A stretch of 11,251 bases of DNA, taken from the NCBI GenBank assembly GCA_016777395.1, contig JADHRO010000049.1, positions 1 through 11,251 on the forward strand. The letters are read 5' to 3'. This document shows, one piece after another, positions 1 through 6,511 of this stretch. Origin of the DNA: Chitinophagales bacterium. Lineage in GTDB: Bacteria > Bacteroidota > Bacteroidia > Chitinophagales > UBA8649. The position numbers and the translations under genes are program-made. Below the pieces are notes generated by a model. That model searched no databases. It saw only the letters and a program-made list of their open reading frames with translations, and was not told the origin of the DNA. How positions within the stretch are numbered: the first letter of the stretch is position 1; every line of letters begins with the position of its first letter.

Positions 1-793
1 GGGTGTAATTACTCACATCAAAGTCTGCATTTATATTGAAGAAGTGTTTGTTTTTATTGACCTTAGTAAAATCTGCTTTATAGTTTAAGTACCATTCATT
101 CACCTTAAAGTTGTCATTGGCAAATGAGGTAGAGACCACCTGTTTATGATCAAAATTATTTTTCTCCAATAAAGAATTTTGAATACTAATATCACCGCCC
201 ATTTCTCGAACTCTATGTTTGATAGAAGAGCGTTTAAAACCTGTATCTACTTGATTGTACCCATAGAAATAATCAACATCTTGCGTGAAGTCAAATGAAG
301 CAGCTATTTGCACCTTTTTCAAATCATATTTGGCAAACAGACCCACGCTATTGTCTCTGAATCTTTGGTTTTCTATTTTTTGACCATAAGCGGATAGATG
401 CTTAAAGGATGCCCCAAATTCCAAATTTTCTGCTTCTTTATTGATATATACAATTTCAGCTAAGGGAGAATATTGAGTACCAAAACCTAGTTTGATGAAT
501 GAATGATTATAAAGCCTAGGCTTCACCCTAGGCATGGAGTAGGGCTTTATTGTATGGGGAGGGTAGTTTAATTCTAGCAATCGATTAGGGATAGCATAGC
601 TCAATTCTTGCTTGGGTAATTCTACCGCAGATATACCCGGATTGACGTTTATTTTTTGCGCATCTGCAATTCTAGCCTCATAATCCTTAACTACCGTTAT
701 GTCCTCTGTGTCTAATCCTGAATCGTCTTGTGCATACATACCTGTACCAAGCAAAAGGCAAAACAGTACACTTATTTTAAATGAATGACTCAT
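1..793 (-). CDS. Outer-membrane beta-barrel protein (TonB-receptor-like), 3' end cut off by window edge
   Basis: The reading frame is open from an ATG at 793-791 to the left edge, giving 264 visible N-terminal residues. It starts with a signal peptide: MSHS, a hydrophobic run, then a likely cleavage near MYA|QDD. A Pro-containing leader of about 70 residues follows. From about residue 95 there are alternating polar/aromatic strands such as SFIKLGFGTQYSP, FGASFKHLSAYG, VGLFAKYDL and IAASFDFTQDVDYF, which is the pattern of an outer-membrane barrel. No TonB plug domain is evident in the visible part, so 'TonB-dependent receptor', the label such proteins often receive, is only a resemblance. The start lies 8 bases after the stop of the TPR gene, so the two are almost certainly co-transcribed and may act together in the envelope. 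No ligand or function can be assigned. Barrel class is fairly sure; specific family is not. Confidence 0.75.
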   Translation of the reverse strand, partial: MSHSFKISVLFCLLLGTGMYAQDDSGLDTEDITVVKDYEARIADAQKINVNPGISAVELPKQELSYAIPNRLLELNYPPHTIKPYSMPRVKPRLYNHSFIKLGFGTQYSPLAEIVYINKEAENLEFGASFKHLSAYGQKIENQRFRDNSVGLFAKYDLKKVQIAASFDFTQDVDYFYGYNQVDTGFKRSSIKHRVREMGGDISIQNSLLEKNNFDHKQVVSTSFANDNFKVNEWYLNYKADFTKVNKNKHFFNINADFDVSNYT

Positions 794-801
794 AGTATTT
801 A

Positions 802-3800
802 TTATTTGAAATTGTCAAATTGCATGGTATCACTTGGGGCGAGGTTCAAATCTACCTTGGTGCTCTCTAATTCTTCTTCCTTTATCTGGGCTAACTTATT
901 CTTTGCTTCTTGCAATAACTGTTGGTCCCCAATATAGTTATCGACGATGCTTTGTAAGGTTGCTTTGGCTTGAAAAACGTTATCAAGTAAAACATAGTTA
1001 TCCGCAATAAGAATAAAAGTTTTTACTACCCAATATTCATAAGAGGCATAATCATTTTTAATCTTGAAGCAAGCCGTATTTGAAGATTCATAAAGATAAT
1101 TTTTATGTAAAATGAAAGCTAGACTATAAGCAGATTCAGCTTTAATAGTACTTATACTCAAGGTATTTACGATTTCCTGAAAGTAAGTTTCGGACGCAAC
1201 ATATTGTTTTTTCTCTAAGAGGGCTTTTGCTTTGTAAAATGTAGCCTCTGTTTGCACCTTATCATTAATAGCTGAATTGTTTAAAACAGCTGTCGCGTTT
1301 AGGATAACTTCATCATAATTTTTCAGCTTAAAATTACATCGCAACATTCCTATAAGCGCTATTTCTTGATTGCCTTGAACACTTGCTTTGTTTTTTAAGT
1401 CATTATATAAATATAAGGCTTCCGAATAGTCTTGGTTGATCTCATATGCAATATAGCTTGCTTTAAGTAAAGCCGTTTCCTGATATTTATTTGCTCCAAT
1501 ACCAATCAACTTTTTATAGTCCAGGTAGGCCTCACTATAGTTGCTTGCCTTAAAGAAGCAATCCGCTCGGAAGTAATACGCAGAGACAATAAAGTTGCCA
1601 TTAGGAAATAGTTGAATGTACTCGCTAAGGGAAGGTAAAGCTTTACTGCAGTTTCCGCTTTTGTAAAGATTATCCGCTGCCTCAAAGATCAAACTATCTT
1701 GTTCCGAACTAGAAACATTTATACCTGCTTGGTTTTGTACAAAAGACAGATACTCATTGGGTCGCCCTACGTATACATACAGTTCCTTCAAAGCCCGCAA
1801 GGCCTCTTTCGCTTCTTCCGTGTTCTTATAATCAAGCACAAGCTTTTTGTAGGCTGCTAGGGCCTTTTCTTCCTGCTGGGTATTAAAATATGCAAGGCCA
1901 CTTTTTAGAAAACCTTTCGCTGCAAACAAACTGGAGGGATAAGCGCTTGTTAGTATTTCAAGTTTGACGATTGCACTATTGAAATCACCGTTGTTTATAA
2001 ATGCATTCCCCATTTCATACAGTGCATAATCTTTATAAAGGTTGTTTGGATATTTACTATTCAAATACTCTAGTGTGTTTACCTTGTTCAAGTAATCACC
2101 TTGTAAGCTATTGATTACACTTTTTTGAACCAACGCGTATTCCGCACCTTGCCAATCTTTATTTATTACTTCATCGTAATTTCTTATGGCCTTGTTATAA
2201 CTTTTAGTCATGAACAAGCAATCCGCATTCCTTAAGAAAGCATCGGGAATTATTCGTTGGTTTGTACTACTAATCGATCCAGGGTTTTTGATGGTTTGTT
2301 CAAAGTAACTCGCAGCGTTTAAATATTTTTTCATTTTGAAATTGCAATAAGCCAAATTGTAATTAGCTAAAGTCTTAGAAGCAAAACTTTCGCTGAAATT
2401 ATCTTCTAAATTAAATTGCTTGAATTTAGTGAAGTTGTTGGCTGCTTGGCTGTATTGGTTCCATTCATATTGAATATTTCCCTTTAGAAAAATACTTAAG
2501 CCTAGGATATCATTATTCACTGGGTTGGCGATGGATTTATCCACATAAATCATTGATTCAGCGAAGTTCTGATCATTGTAGAGCTCCACCCCTCGATAGT
2601 AACAGACCATTTGATAGACCTTTTTGACTGATGGTCCGCTGATGTTATAGTTTTCTAAGATCTCAATGGCTTTTTGGTAATTTTTTGTTTCTAGTAATGC
2701 TTGACTAAGTATATTGCCGGCTTCGTTGGCATAGGTACTTTTCGGGAAGTCCTCTAAAAATTCACTCAGTTCAGTAATTGCTTGATTGGTATACGAAAGT
2801 TCGTAGGAAAGCTTAGCGTATTGAAAGCCAGCCGTTTCTTGAATTACCTCGTCAAATTTTAAGGCTGCTGCTTGAAAAAATGCATCTTTTGCCTTCGCCT
2901 TTTGTGCAGTTTTTAAATAACAGTCTGCTAAGCAATACATTGCATTTTGCCCTAAGGAATCTTCTAAAATATTAAGCTGTTGGAAATTGCTCACCGCAGC
3001 TATGAAATTTGCCGTCTTGTATTGGGCATAAGCTAATTGATACAATTCCTCTTTACCTACCTTTTTGGCCTGACCTATGTACGCTTCAATTAATGGAGAT
3101 GCACTTTCATAATCACCTAATTCAAAATAAGCTTGCCCCACCAAATGGGCAATTTCCAAGATATTTTCAGTGCTTGTATTGCTTAAAAGGGGAGAGGCGT
3201 AGGATATGACCAAATCATAATCTTTTCGTAAAAAATACAGCTGAGTCAAGTAATAGGGCACGGCCTCTCTGTATCGTTTCGAATCCTTTAGCTTAATGAA
3301 ACTTTTTTCTGCCTCCTTATAATTTTCTTGGTAGAAAGATATAAATCCATAGTAATAGTTTGCAGGTCCACTGTAAGAGTGCTTCGCATCTTTAATGGAT
3401 TTTAACAAAGGCTTGGCTTGGTCAAACTTTTTTCTTTTGAAATAGGCATATCCAAAATTAAACTTGTACTCAATCAATTCATCATTGGTAAGGTCTTTAG
3501 TGTCTACTTTTTCATACCATTCAACGGTGTTTACCATTTTGTTTTTTCGAAAATAGTAGCTGCCCAACTCATAATACGCCCTGTTTCTTAATGTGGTTTC
3601 ATGATAAGCCTCTATAAAACGAGTAAAAAGCAGTTCTGTATTATCTTGCCCTAGTTTTGCCGCACACAAGGCATAGTAATAATCTGCAAACATGACTAGG
3701 GTATGGCTGTCGTTATCGATTACCCCTTTTTGCGCTTTAGTCATGTACTCAAATTTTAACTGAGCGGGAGCGTAGAGCTCCTGATCTAGCAGGCTCAGTC

Positions 3801-3915
3801 CCTCCTTGAATTGCTGGTTTTTTTCGGCATAATAACTTGTTTCTTGAGCAAATAACACTTCAAGTGGAACAAGAAAAAACATGACTAAAATAATTTTCAA
3901 GAGTTTCATCATCAT
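802..3915 (-). CDS. Giant periplasmic tetratricopeptide-repeat protein
   Basis: This encodes 1037 residues. It begins with three consecutive Met codons, any of which could start it; the first is annotated. A signal peptide follows (KLLKIILVMFFLVP, likely cleavage after LFA before QET). There is no lipobox Cys, so it is probably soluble in the periplasm rather than a lipoprotein. The rest is helical TPR/Sel1-like repeats almost end to end, with many A-x-x-Y-x-x-G/A-x-x-Y-(x)n-Y-x-x-A units. The region at about residues 620-710 resembles the YbgF/BamD type, with YP-x-S spacing between repeats. No catalytic domain is visible. TPR arrays are protein-protein scaffolds, and the gene shares an operon with an outer-membrane barrel gene 8 bases downstream, so a scaffold for that barrel or for envelope assembly is the natural inference. 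The missing lipobox and different length argue against calling it SprE/PorW of the type IX secretion system. The specific function is unknown. Confidence 0.9.
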   Translation of the reverse strand: MMMKLLKIILVMFFLVPLEVLFAQETSYYAEKNQQFKEGLSLLDQELYAPAQLKFEYMTKAQKGVIDNDSHTLVMFADYYYALCAAKLGQDNTELLFTRFIEAYHETTLRNRAYYELGSYYFRKNKMVNTVEWYEKVDTKDLTNDELIEYKFNFGYAYFKRKKFDQAKPLLKSIKDAKHSYSGPANYYYGFISFYQENYKEAEKSFIKLKDSKRYREAVPYYLTQLYFLRKDYDLVISYASPLLSNTSTENILEIAHLVGQAYFELGDYESASPLIEAYIGQAKKVGKEELYQLAYAQYKTANFIAAVSNFQQLNILEDSLGQNAMYCLADCYLKTAQKAKAKDAFFQAAALKFDEVIQETAGFQYAKLSYELSYTNQAITELSEFLEDFPKSTYANEAGNILSQALLETKNYQKAIEILENYNISGPSVKKVYQMVCYYRGVELYNDQNFAESMIYVDKSIANPVNNDILGLSIFLKGNIQYEWNQYSQAANNFTKFKQFNLEDNFSESFASKTLANYNLAYCNFKMKKYLNAASYFEQTIKNPGSISSTNQRIIPDAFLRNADCLFMTKSYNKAIRNYDEVINKDWQGAEYALVQKSVINSLQGDYLNKVNTLEYLNSKYPNNLYKDYALYEMGNAFINNGDFNSAIVKLEILTSAYPSSLFAAKGFLKSGLAYFNTQQEEKALAAYKKLVLDYKNTEEAKEALRALKELYVYVGRPNEYLSFVQNQAGINVSSSEQDSLIFEAADNLYKSGNCSKALPSLSEYIQLFPNGNFIVSAYYFRADCFFKASNYSEAYLDYKKLIGIGANKYQETALLKASYIAYEINQDYSEALYLYNDLKNKASVQGNQEIALIGMLRCNFKLKNYDEVILNATAVLNNSAINDKVQTEATFYKAKALLEKKQYVASETYFQEIVNTLSISTIKAESAYSLAFILHKNYLYESSNTACFKIKNDYASYEYWVVKTFILIADNYVLLDNVFQAKATLQSIVDNYIGDQQLLQEAKNKLAQIKEEELESTKVDLNLAPSDTMQFDNFK

Positions 3916-4360
3916 TGGAGATATTCTAATTCTTCTATTATGTTACAATAATAAATTAAAAACTTGGACTTCAAGTCTTATTTATCCACATCTTGATTTT
4001 AACGATTGGAAGCAGTAAAATGGTATTCGAATGTCGCTGTTTTCTTTTTATTTAAAGCAGCAATATCTTTGTTATTGACCAGGTTACTAGACGCCATACA
4101 GTGGGTTTTCATACCTAAATATTCTGAATTATACCTTCCAAGTAAGGTGGAGATGGAAATATTTTCCTTCTTACGTATAAAACATTGACCTTTCTAAATT
4201 ATTGAAGTTCAATACTTTTTGAGCCTTTCTGAAAATATTTAATCAATGAAACACAGCTTAAAAGAAAAAAATATTTAGCCGCTTGACCTTAAAGTAAAAT
4301 ATACTTGAATAAAATAAGCCTAAATATCATTAACTTTGCACACATAATAAATCAAACCGC
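3916..4360. other. 445-base intergenic region between divergent genes
   Basis: It separates the divergent TPR gene and kinase gene. The right end carries the kinase promoter (listed separately). Near the left end is a near-palindrome GACTT-C-AAGTC (3967-3977) that could be a regulator site for the TPR operon, but it is a single short copy. No clear TAnnTTTG box was found facing the TPR gene. A 60-codon TTG-started frame (4006-4188, plus) and a 37-codon ATG-started frame (3999-4112, minus) overlap each other. Neither resembles a known family or has an upstream signal, so neither is called a gene. No structured RNA or repeat was recognised. Confidence 0.5.
4306..4338 (+). promoter_or_regulatory. 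Bacteroidota-type promoter of the P-loop kinase gene
   Basis: A perfect -7 box TAACTTTG (TAnnTTTG) lies at 4331-4338. TTG at 4306-4308 is a -33 element, with a 22-base spacer inside the 17-23 range known for this phylum. The predicted transcript would start near 4343-4346, leaving a short A-rich leader without a Shine-Dalgarno sequence before the ATG at 4361. This is the clearest promoter in the window. Confidence 0.6.
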
Positions 4361-4936
4361 ATGATTATTGGAATTACAGGCACGATTGGGTCAGGAAAAG
4401 ATACACTAATGGAGCTGCTAAAAAATGAATATAGCTTCAAGCATTATTCAGTGCGTCAATATTTAACAGAACAATTGAATGAGGATGGTCTAGAGCTTAA
4501 TCGAACAGCGATGACTAATTTGGCAAACTCATTAAGGGAAGAGAATCATCCAGCATTTATCATCGAGCAATTATTTTTAAAAGCTAAAGCTGAAGGTGGG
4601 AATGCGGTAATCGAGAGTATTCGAACACCTGGGGAAGTTGTATTTCTAAAAGAGCATGCTGATTTTTATCTCTTCGCTGTAGATGCAGATCCTAATTTAA
4701 GATATGAAAGGGTTCAAAAACGTAAAACAGCGACTGATCGAGTCGATTTCAATACTTTTATGGCGGAAGAACAGCGTGAAATGAGCAATGACGAGCCGCA
4801 TATGCAAAATATTGCCGCTTGCGTTCGTTTGGCGGGGAATCGATTTAGAAATAATTCTTCAATAGATATGTTTTACAAGAAGGTTAGAAAAGCCTTAGAG
4901 AAAAAACTGAAAATATCTGCGCAAAAGGTTAATTAA
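4361..4936 (+). CDS. P-loop nucleotide kinase-like protein (dephospho-CoA kinase / dNMP kinase-like)
   Basis: The 191-residue product opens directly with a phosphate-binding loop, GTIGSGKDT (residues 7-15). The Asp-Thr after the Lys is the variant seen in some small-molecule kinases such as phage deoxynucleoside monophosphate kinases. A second strand with E-S-I-R (about 87-90) followed by TPGEV matches the Walker-B-like 'vIdsIRnpgEv' element of this P-loop kinase group. A lid-like Arg/Lys stretch (YERVQKRK) follows, and near the C-terminus is an 'N-I-A-A-C-V...N-N-S-S' segment typical of the same fold. It acts in the cytosol, probably phosphorylating a nucleotide or similar small molecule; the substrate cannot be told. 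It is not canonical CoaE: the sequence around the loop and the lid differ. It has its own promoter and converges on the DUF1599 gene with an 8-base overlap. The fold is confident; the function is open. Confidence 0.8.
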   Translation: MIIGITGTIGSGKDTLMELLKNEYSFKHYSVRQYLTEQLNEDGLELNRTAMTNLANSLREENHPAFIIEQLFLKAKAEGGNAVIESIRTPGEVVFLKEHADFYLFAVDADPNLRYERVQKRKTATDRVDFNTFMAEEQREMSNDEPHMQNIAACVRLAGNRFRNNSSIDMFYKKVRKALEKKLKISAQKVN

Positions 4937-5483
4937 TTGCTTGTTCATCTAATTTTATCAGAGCAAAGACAGCATAATTAATAATATCTGTGTAGTGAGA
5001 ATCATTACCCTCAGAAATCAAAGTGCTGCCCCCATTTCCTTCAATTTGTTTGATACGATTAATTTTCATCAAAACAAGATCAGTGTATGAACTAATGCGC
5101 ATTTCGCGCCATGCTTCTCCATAATCATTATTTTTGGCCAGCATAAGTTCTTTTGCTTGATCAATATGTTTATTGTATAGTTTTATGGTTTCTTCTAGCG
5201 GAAGTTCTAGTTGGTCAGAAATGCCAAGCTCTAATTGAATCAAAGCGATAATACAATAGTTCACAAGCCCTATAAATTCAGGTTCTATTCCTTCGTCTAC
5301 TTTTTGAACCACTCCATCTTCAATGGTTCGAATACGATTGGCTTTAATGTATATTTGGTCGGTCAAACTTGCCAAACGCATAATACGCCAGGAGGTTCCG
5401 TAATCCTTTATTTTAAGGGTAAATATATGCCGACATTTTTCTATTGCTTTGTCGTACTGAGATGATGTTTTATTGCTGCTCAA
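4929..5483 (-). CDS. DUF1599 (Nmad1-type) protein with two tandem copies of the domain
   Basis: This encodes 184 residues. Two homologous halves are visible: copy 1 spans about residues 10-87 and copy 2 about 103-180. Each carries K-x-x-DYG-x-x-WR-x-MR, then S-x-TD, K-x-NRI (K-A-NRI, K-I-NRI), IE and finally NY-x-x-x-ALI-x-L. DYG is at 27-29 and 120-122, WR at 32-33 and 125-126, NRI at 49-51 and 142-144, and NY at 75-76 and 169-170. This matches DUF1599 (PF07659), which I recall as associated with nucleotide modification; its biochemical activity is not established to my knowledge. It is all-alpha and cytosolic, with no signal peptide. The start is TTG at 5483: there is no ATG or GTG in frame before the upstream stop at 5580-5582, and the first internal Met is inside copy 1. 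It diverges from folP and overlaps the convergent kinase gene at its stop. Confidence 0.8.
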   Translation of the reverse strand: MSSNKTSSQYDKAIEKCRHIFTLKIKDYGTSWRIMRLASLTDQIYIKANRIRTIEDGVVQKVDEGIEPEFIGLVNYCIIALIQLELGISDQLELPLEETIKLYNKHIDQAKELMLAKNNDYGEAWREMRISSYTDLVLMKINRIKQIEGNGGSTLISEGNDSHYTDIINYAVFALIKLDEQAIN

Positions 5484-5489
5484 AATGCT

Positions 5490-5529
5490 TAACTTTACAC
5501 AAAAATAAATCTTTAACTCGGTAATTTTG
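5490..5529 (+). promoter_or_regulatory. Candidate folP promoter elements
   Basis: Two plus-strand -7-like boxes face folP. TAACTTTA (5490-5497) has one mismatch and lies 29 bases before the TTG start. TAATTTTG (5522-5529) is a perfect match but overlaps the TTG start codon itself. Neither has a convincing TTG -33 element at 17-23 bases: the nearest for the first, at 5473-5475, leaves only 14. The first fits better with the chosen start codon. The second would force use of the ATG at 5593. Confidence 0.3.
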
Positions 5530-5533
5530 ACAA
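5500..5533 (-). promoter_or_regulatory. Promoter of the DUF1599 gene, overlapping the folP start
   Basis: On the minus strand, TATTTTTG (5507-5500) is a perfect TAnnTTTG -7 box. TTG at 5533-5531 can serve as the -33 element with a 23-base spacer, the upper end of the accepted range. The -7 box ends 16 bases before the TTG start codon at 5483. The -33 element lies inside the second and third codons of folP, so the two genes share promoter DNA. Confidence 0.45.
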
Positions 5534-6375
5534 ATTCTTCTTTTTCTATTAATTGTAGCGGAAAATTGCATGATTTCCATCATATTGCGGTCATGGGTAT
5601 CTTGAATGCCACTCCTGATTCATTTTATGATGGTGGTCAGTATTTTAATTTAAATTTTGCCATTGAACACGCAGCAAAAATGTTAGCCGAAGGAGCTGAT
5701 ATTATTGATGTTGGTGGGGTATCTACTCGGCCAAATGCAGCGCATGTTAGTGAGCAAGAAGAAATGGATAGGGTGCTTCCTATTATTGAAAGGCTCACAG
5801 CGAGTTTTACGGACATTGTCATTTCCATTGACACCTACAGAGCAAGTGTCGCTCAAGCTGCTTATTTGGCTGGAGCGCATATCGTCAATGATATTAGCGG
5901 AGGTGACATGGATGAAGGAATGTTCCCCATGATAGCCCGCTTAAAATGTCCCTATATTCTTTCTCATATTCAGGGCACTCCGCAAAATATGCAAAACAAT
6001 CCTCAATACGAAGATGTGGTTTTAGAGGTGTTAAAATTGCTAACTGAAAAGGCGACAAAGTTAAAAGAGCATGGGGTTAATGATATCATTTTGGATCCCG
6101 GATTTGGATTTGGAAAAACAATTGAGCAAAATTATCAGCTGCTCATGGGGATTCAAGTTATGAGTAAGAGTATAGCTTATCCAATTTTAGCGGGGATTTC
6201 TCGAAAATCTATGTTGTATAAACCACTGGGGATAACCCCCAAAGAGAGTTTAACAGCAACAGCAGCAGCTCACTTAATCGCCATACAAAACGGTGCGCGT
6301 CTCTTGCGTGTGCATGATGTTAAGGCAGCTAAGGATGTGATTAAAATTTGGGAGCTTTCGCAAGGAAGAGGATAG
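5527..6375 (+). CDS. folP: Dihydropteroate synthase
   Basis: FolP condenses p-aminobenzoate with 6-hydroxymethyl-dihydropterin diphosphate to give dihydropteroate in folate synthesis. It is a cytosolic TIM barrel. The 282-residue protein has every family landmark in order: MGILNATPDSFYDGG (from about residue 23), DVGGVSTRP, SIDTY, IVNDISGG, HIQGTPQNMQ, DPGFGFGK, AGISRKSM and RVHDV at the end. The usual loop GGESTRPG reads GGVSTRPN here; the pABA-loop Thr and Arg are kept. The start is TTG at 5527: the frame has a stop at 5506-5508 and no ATG before 5593. An ATG 5593 start would remove the first strand that homologues have before VMGILN, and the upstream residues (SINCSGKLHDF) fit that strand. 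It diverges from the DUF1599 gene, 43 bases apart. A 136-base gap follows before the aromatic-pathway cluster, whose product chorismate is the source of pABA. Confidence 0.96.
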   Translation: MTNSSFSINCSGKLHDFHHIAVMGILNATPDSFYDGGQYFNLNFAIEHAAKMLAEGADIIDVGGVSTRPNAAHVSEQEEMDRVLPIIERLTASFTDIVISIDTYRASVAQAAYLAGAHIVNDISGGDMDEGMFPMIARLKCPYILSHIQGTPQNMQNNPQYEDVVLEVLKLLTEKATKLKEHGVNDIILDPGFGFGKTIEQNYQLLMGIQVMSKSIAYPILAGISRKSMLYKPLGITPKESLTATAAAHLIAIQNGARLLRVHDVKAAKDVIKIWELSQGRG

Positions 6376-6499
6376 ATCCATAATTCAATTAGTTAACTTG
6401 CGACGTTTAATTCACTACCTTCTAGTGTAGTATGGCCCCCTAAGCATACGGCCTTTAAATCAGGAGGCATAATTATCTTTCATAGTCTAAAACTTATTG

Positions 6500-6507
6500 T
6501 AATTTTA
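6500..6507 (+). promoter_or_regulatory. Possible -7 box just before the epimerase-CBS gene
   Basis: TAATTTTA differs from TAnnTTTG only at the last base. It ends 4 bases before the GTG start at 6512, so a transcript from it would be leaderless or nearly so. No TTG -33 element is seen at the expected distance, so this is weak. The 136 bases after folP are otherwise featureless apart from a 5-bp inverted repeat GTATG/CATAC (6430-6449). Confidence 0.25.
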
Positions 6508-6511
6508 CGCA

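Noticed and set aside
802..3915. TPR protein as SprE/PorW of the gliding/type IX secretion machinery
   Set aside because: SprE/PorW are lipoproteins of different length. This protein has no lipobox Cys, and no other secretion or gliding gene is in view.
3999..4112. 37-codon minus-strand frame with an ATG start and a Lys/Asn-rich product ending FEYHFTASNR
   Set aside because: The composition looks protein-like and might be a remnant, but it is short, overlaps the opposite frame, and matches nothing I recognise. A homology search would be needed.
4006..4188. 60-codon plus-strand frame with a TTG start and a hydrophobic N-terminal half
   Set aside because: There is no family resemblance, promoter or ribosome-binding signal. 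It overlaps an equally plausible antisense frame, and AT-rich intergenic DNA often gives frames of this size.
4361..4936. Kinase as part of an anti-phage deaminase system
   Set aside because: Some antiviral dCTP deaminases have a similar N-terminal P-loop kinase domain, but no deaminase domain or zinc motif is present here or next door.
6430..6449. Inverted repeat GTATG/CATAC with a 10-base loop after folP, considered as a terminator
   Set aside because: The stem is only 5 bp and no T run follows, so it is not convincing as a terminator or riboswitch.
6462..6467. Perfect Shine-Dalgarno-like AGGAGG in the gap after folP
   Set aside because: No ATG, GTG or TTG follows at a usable distance, the next start is over 40 bases away, and Bacteroidota rarely rely on such sites.
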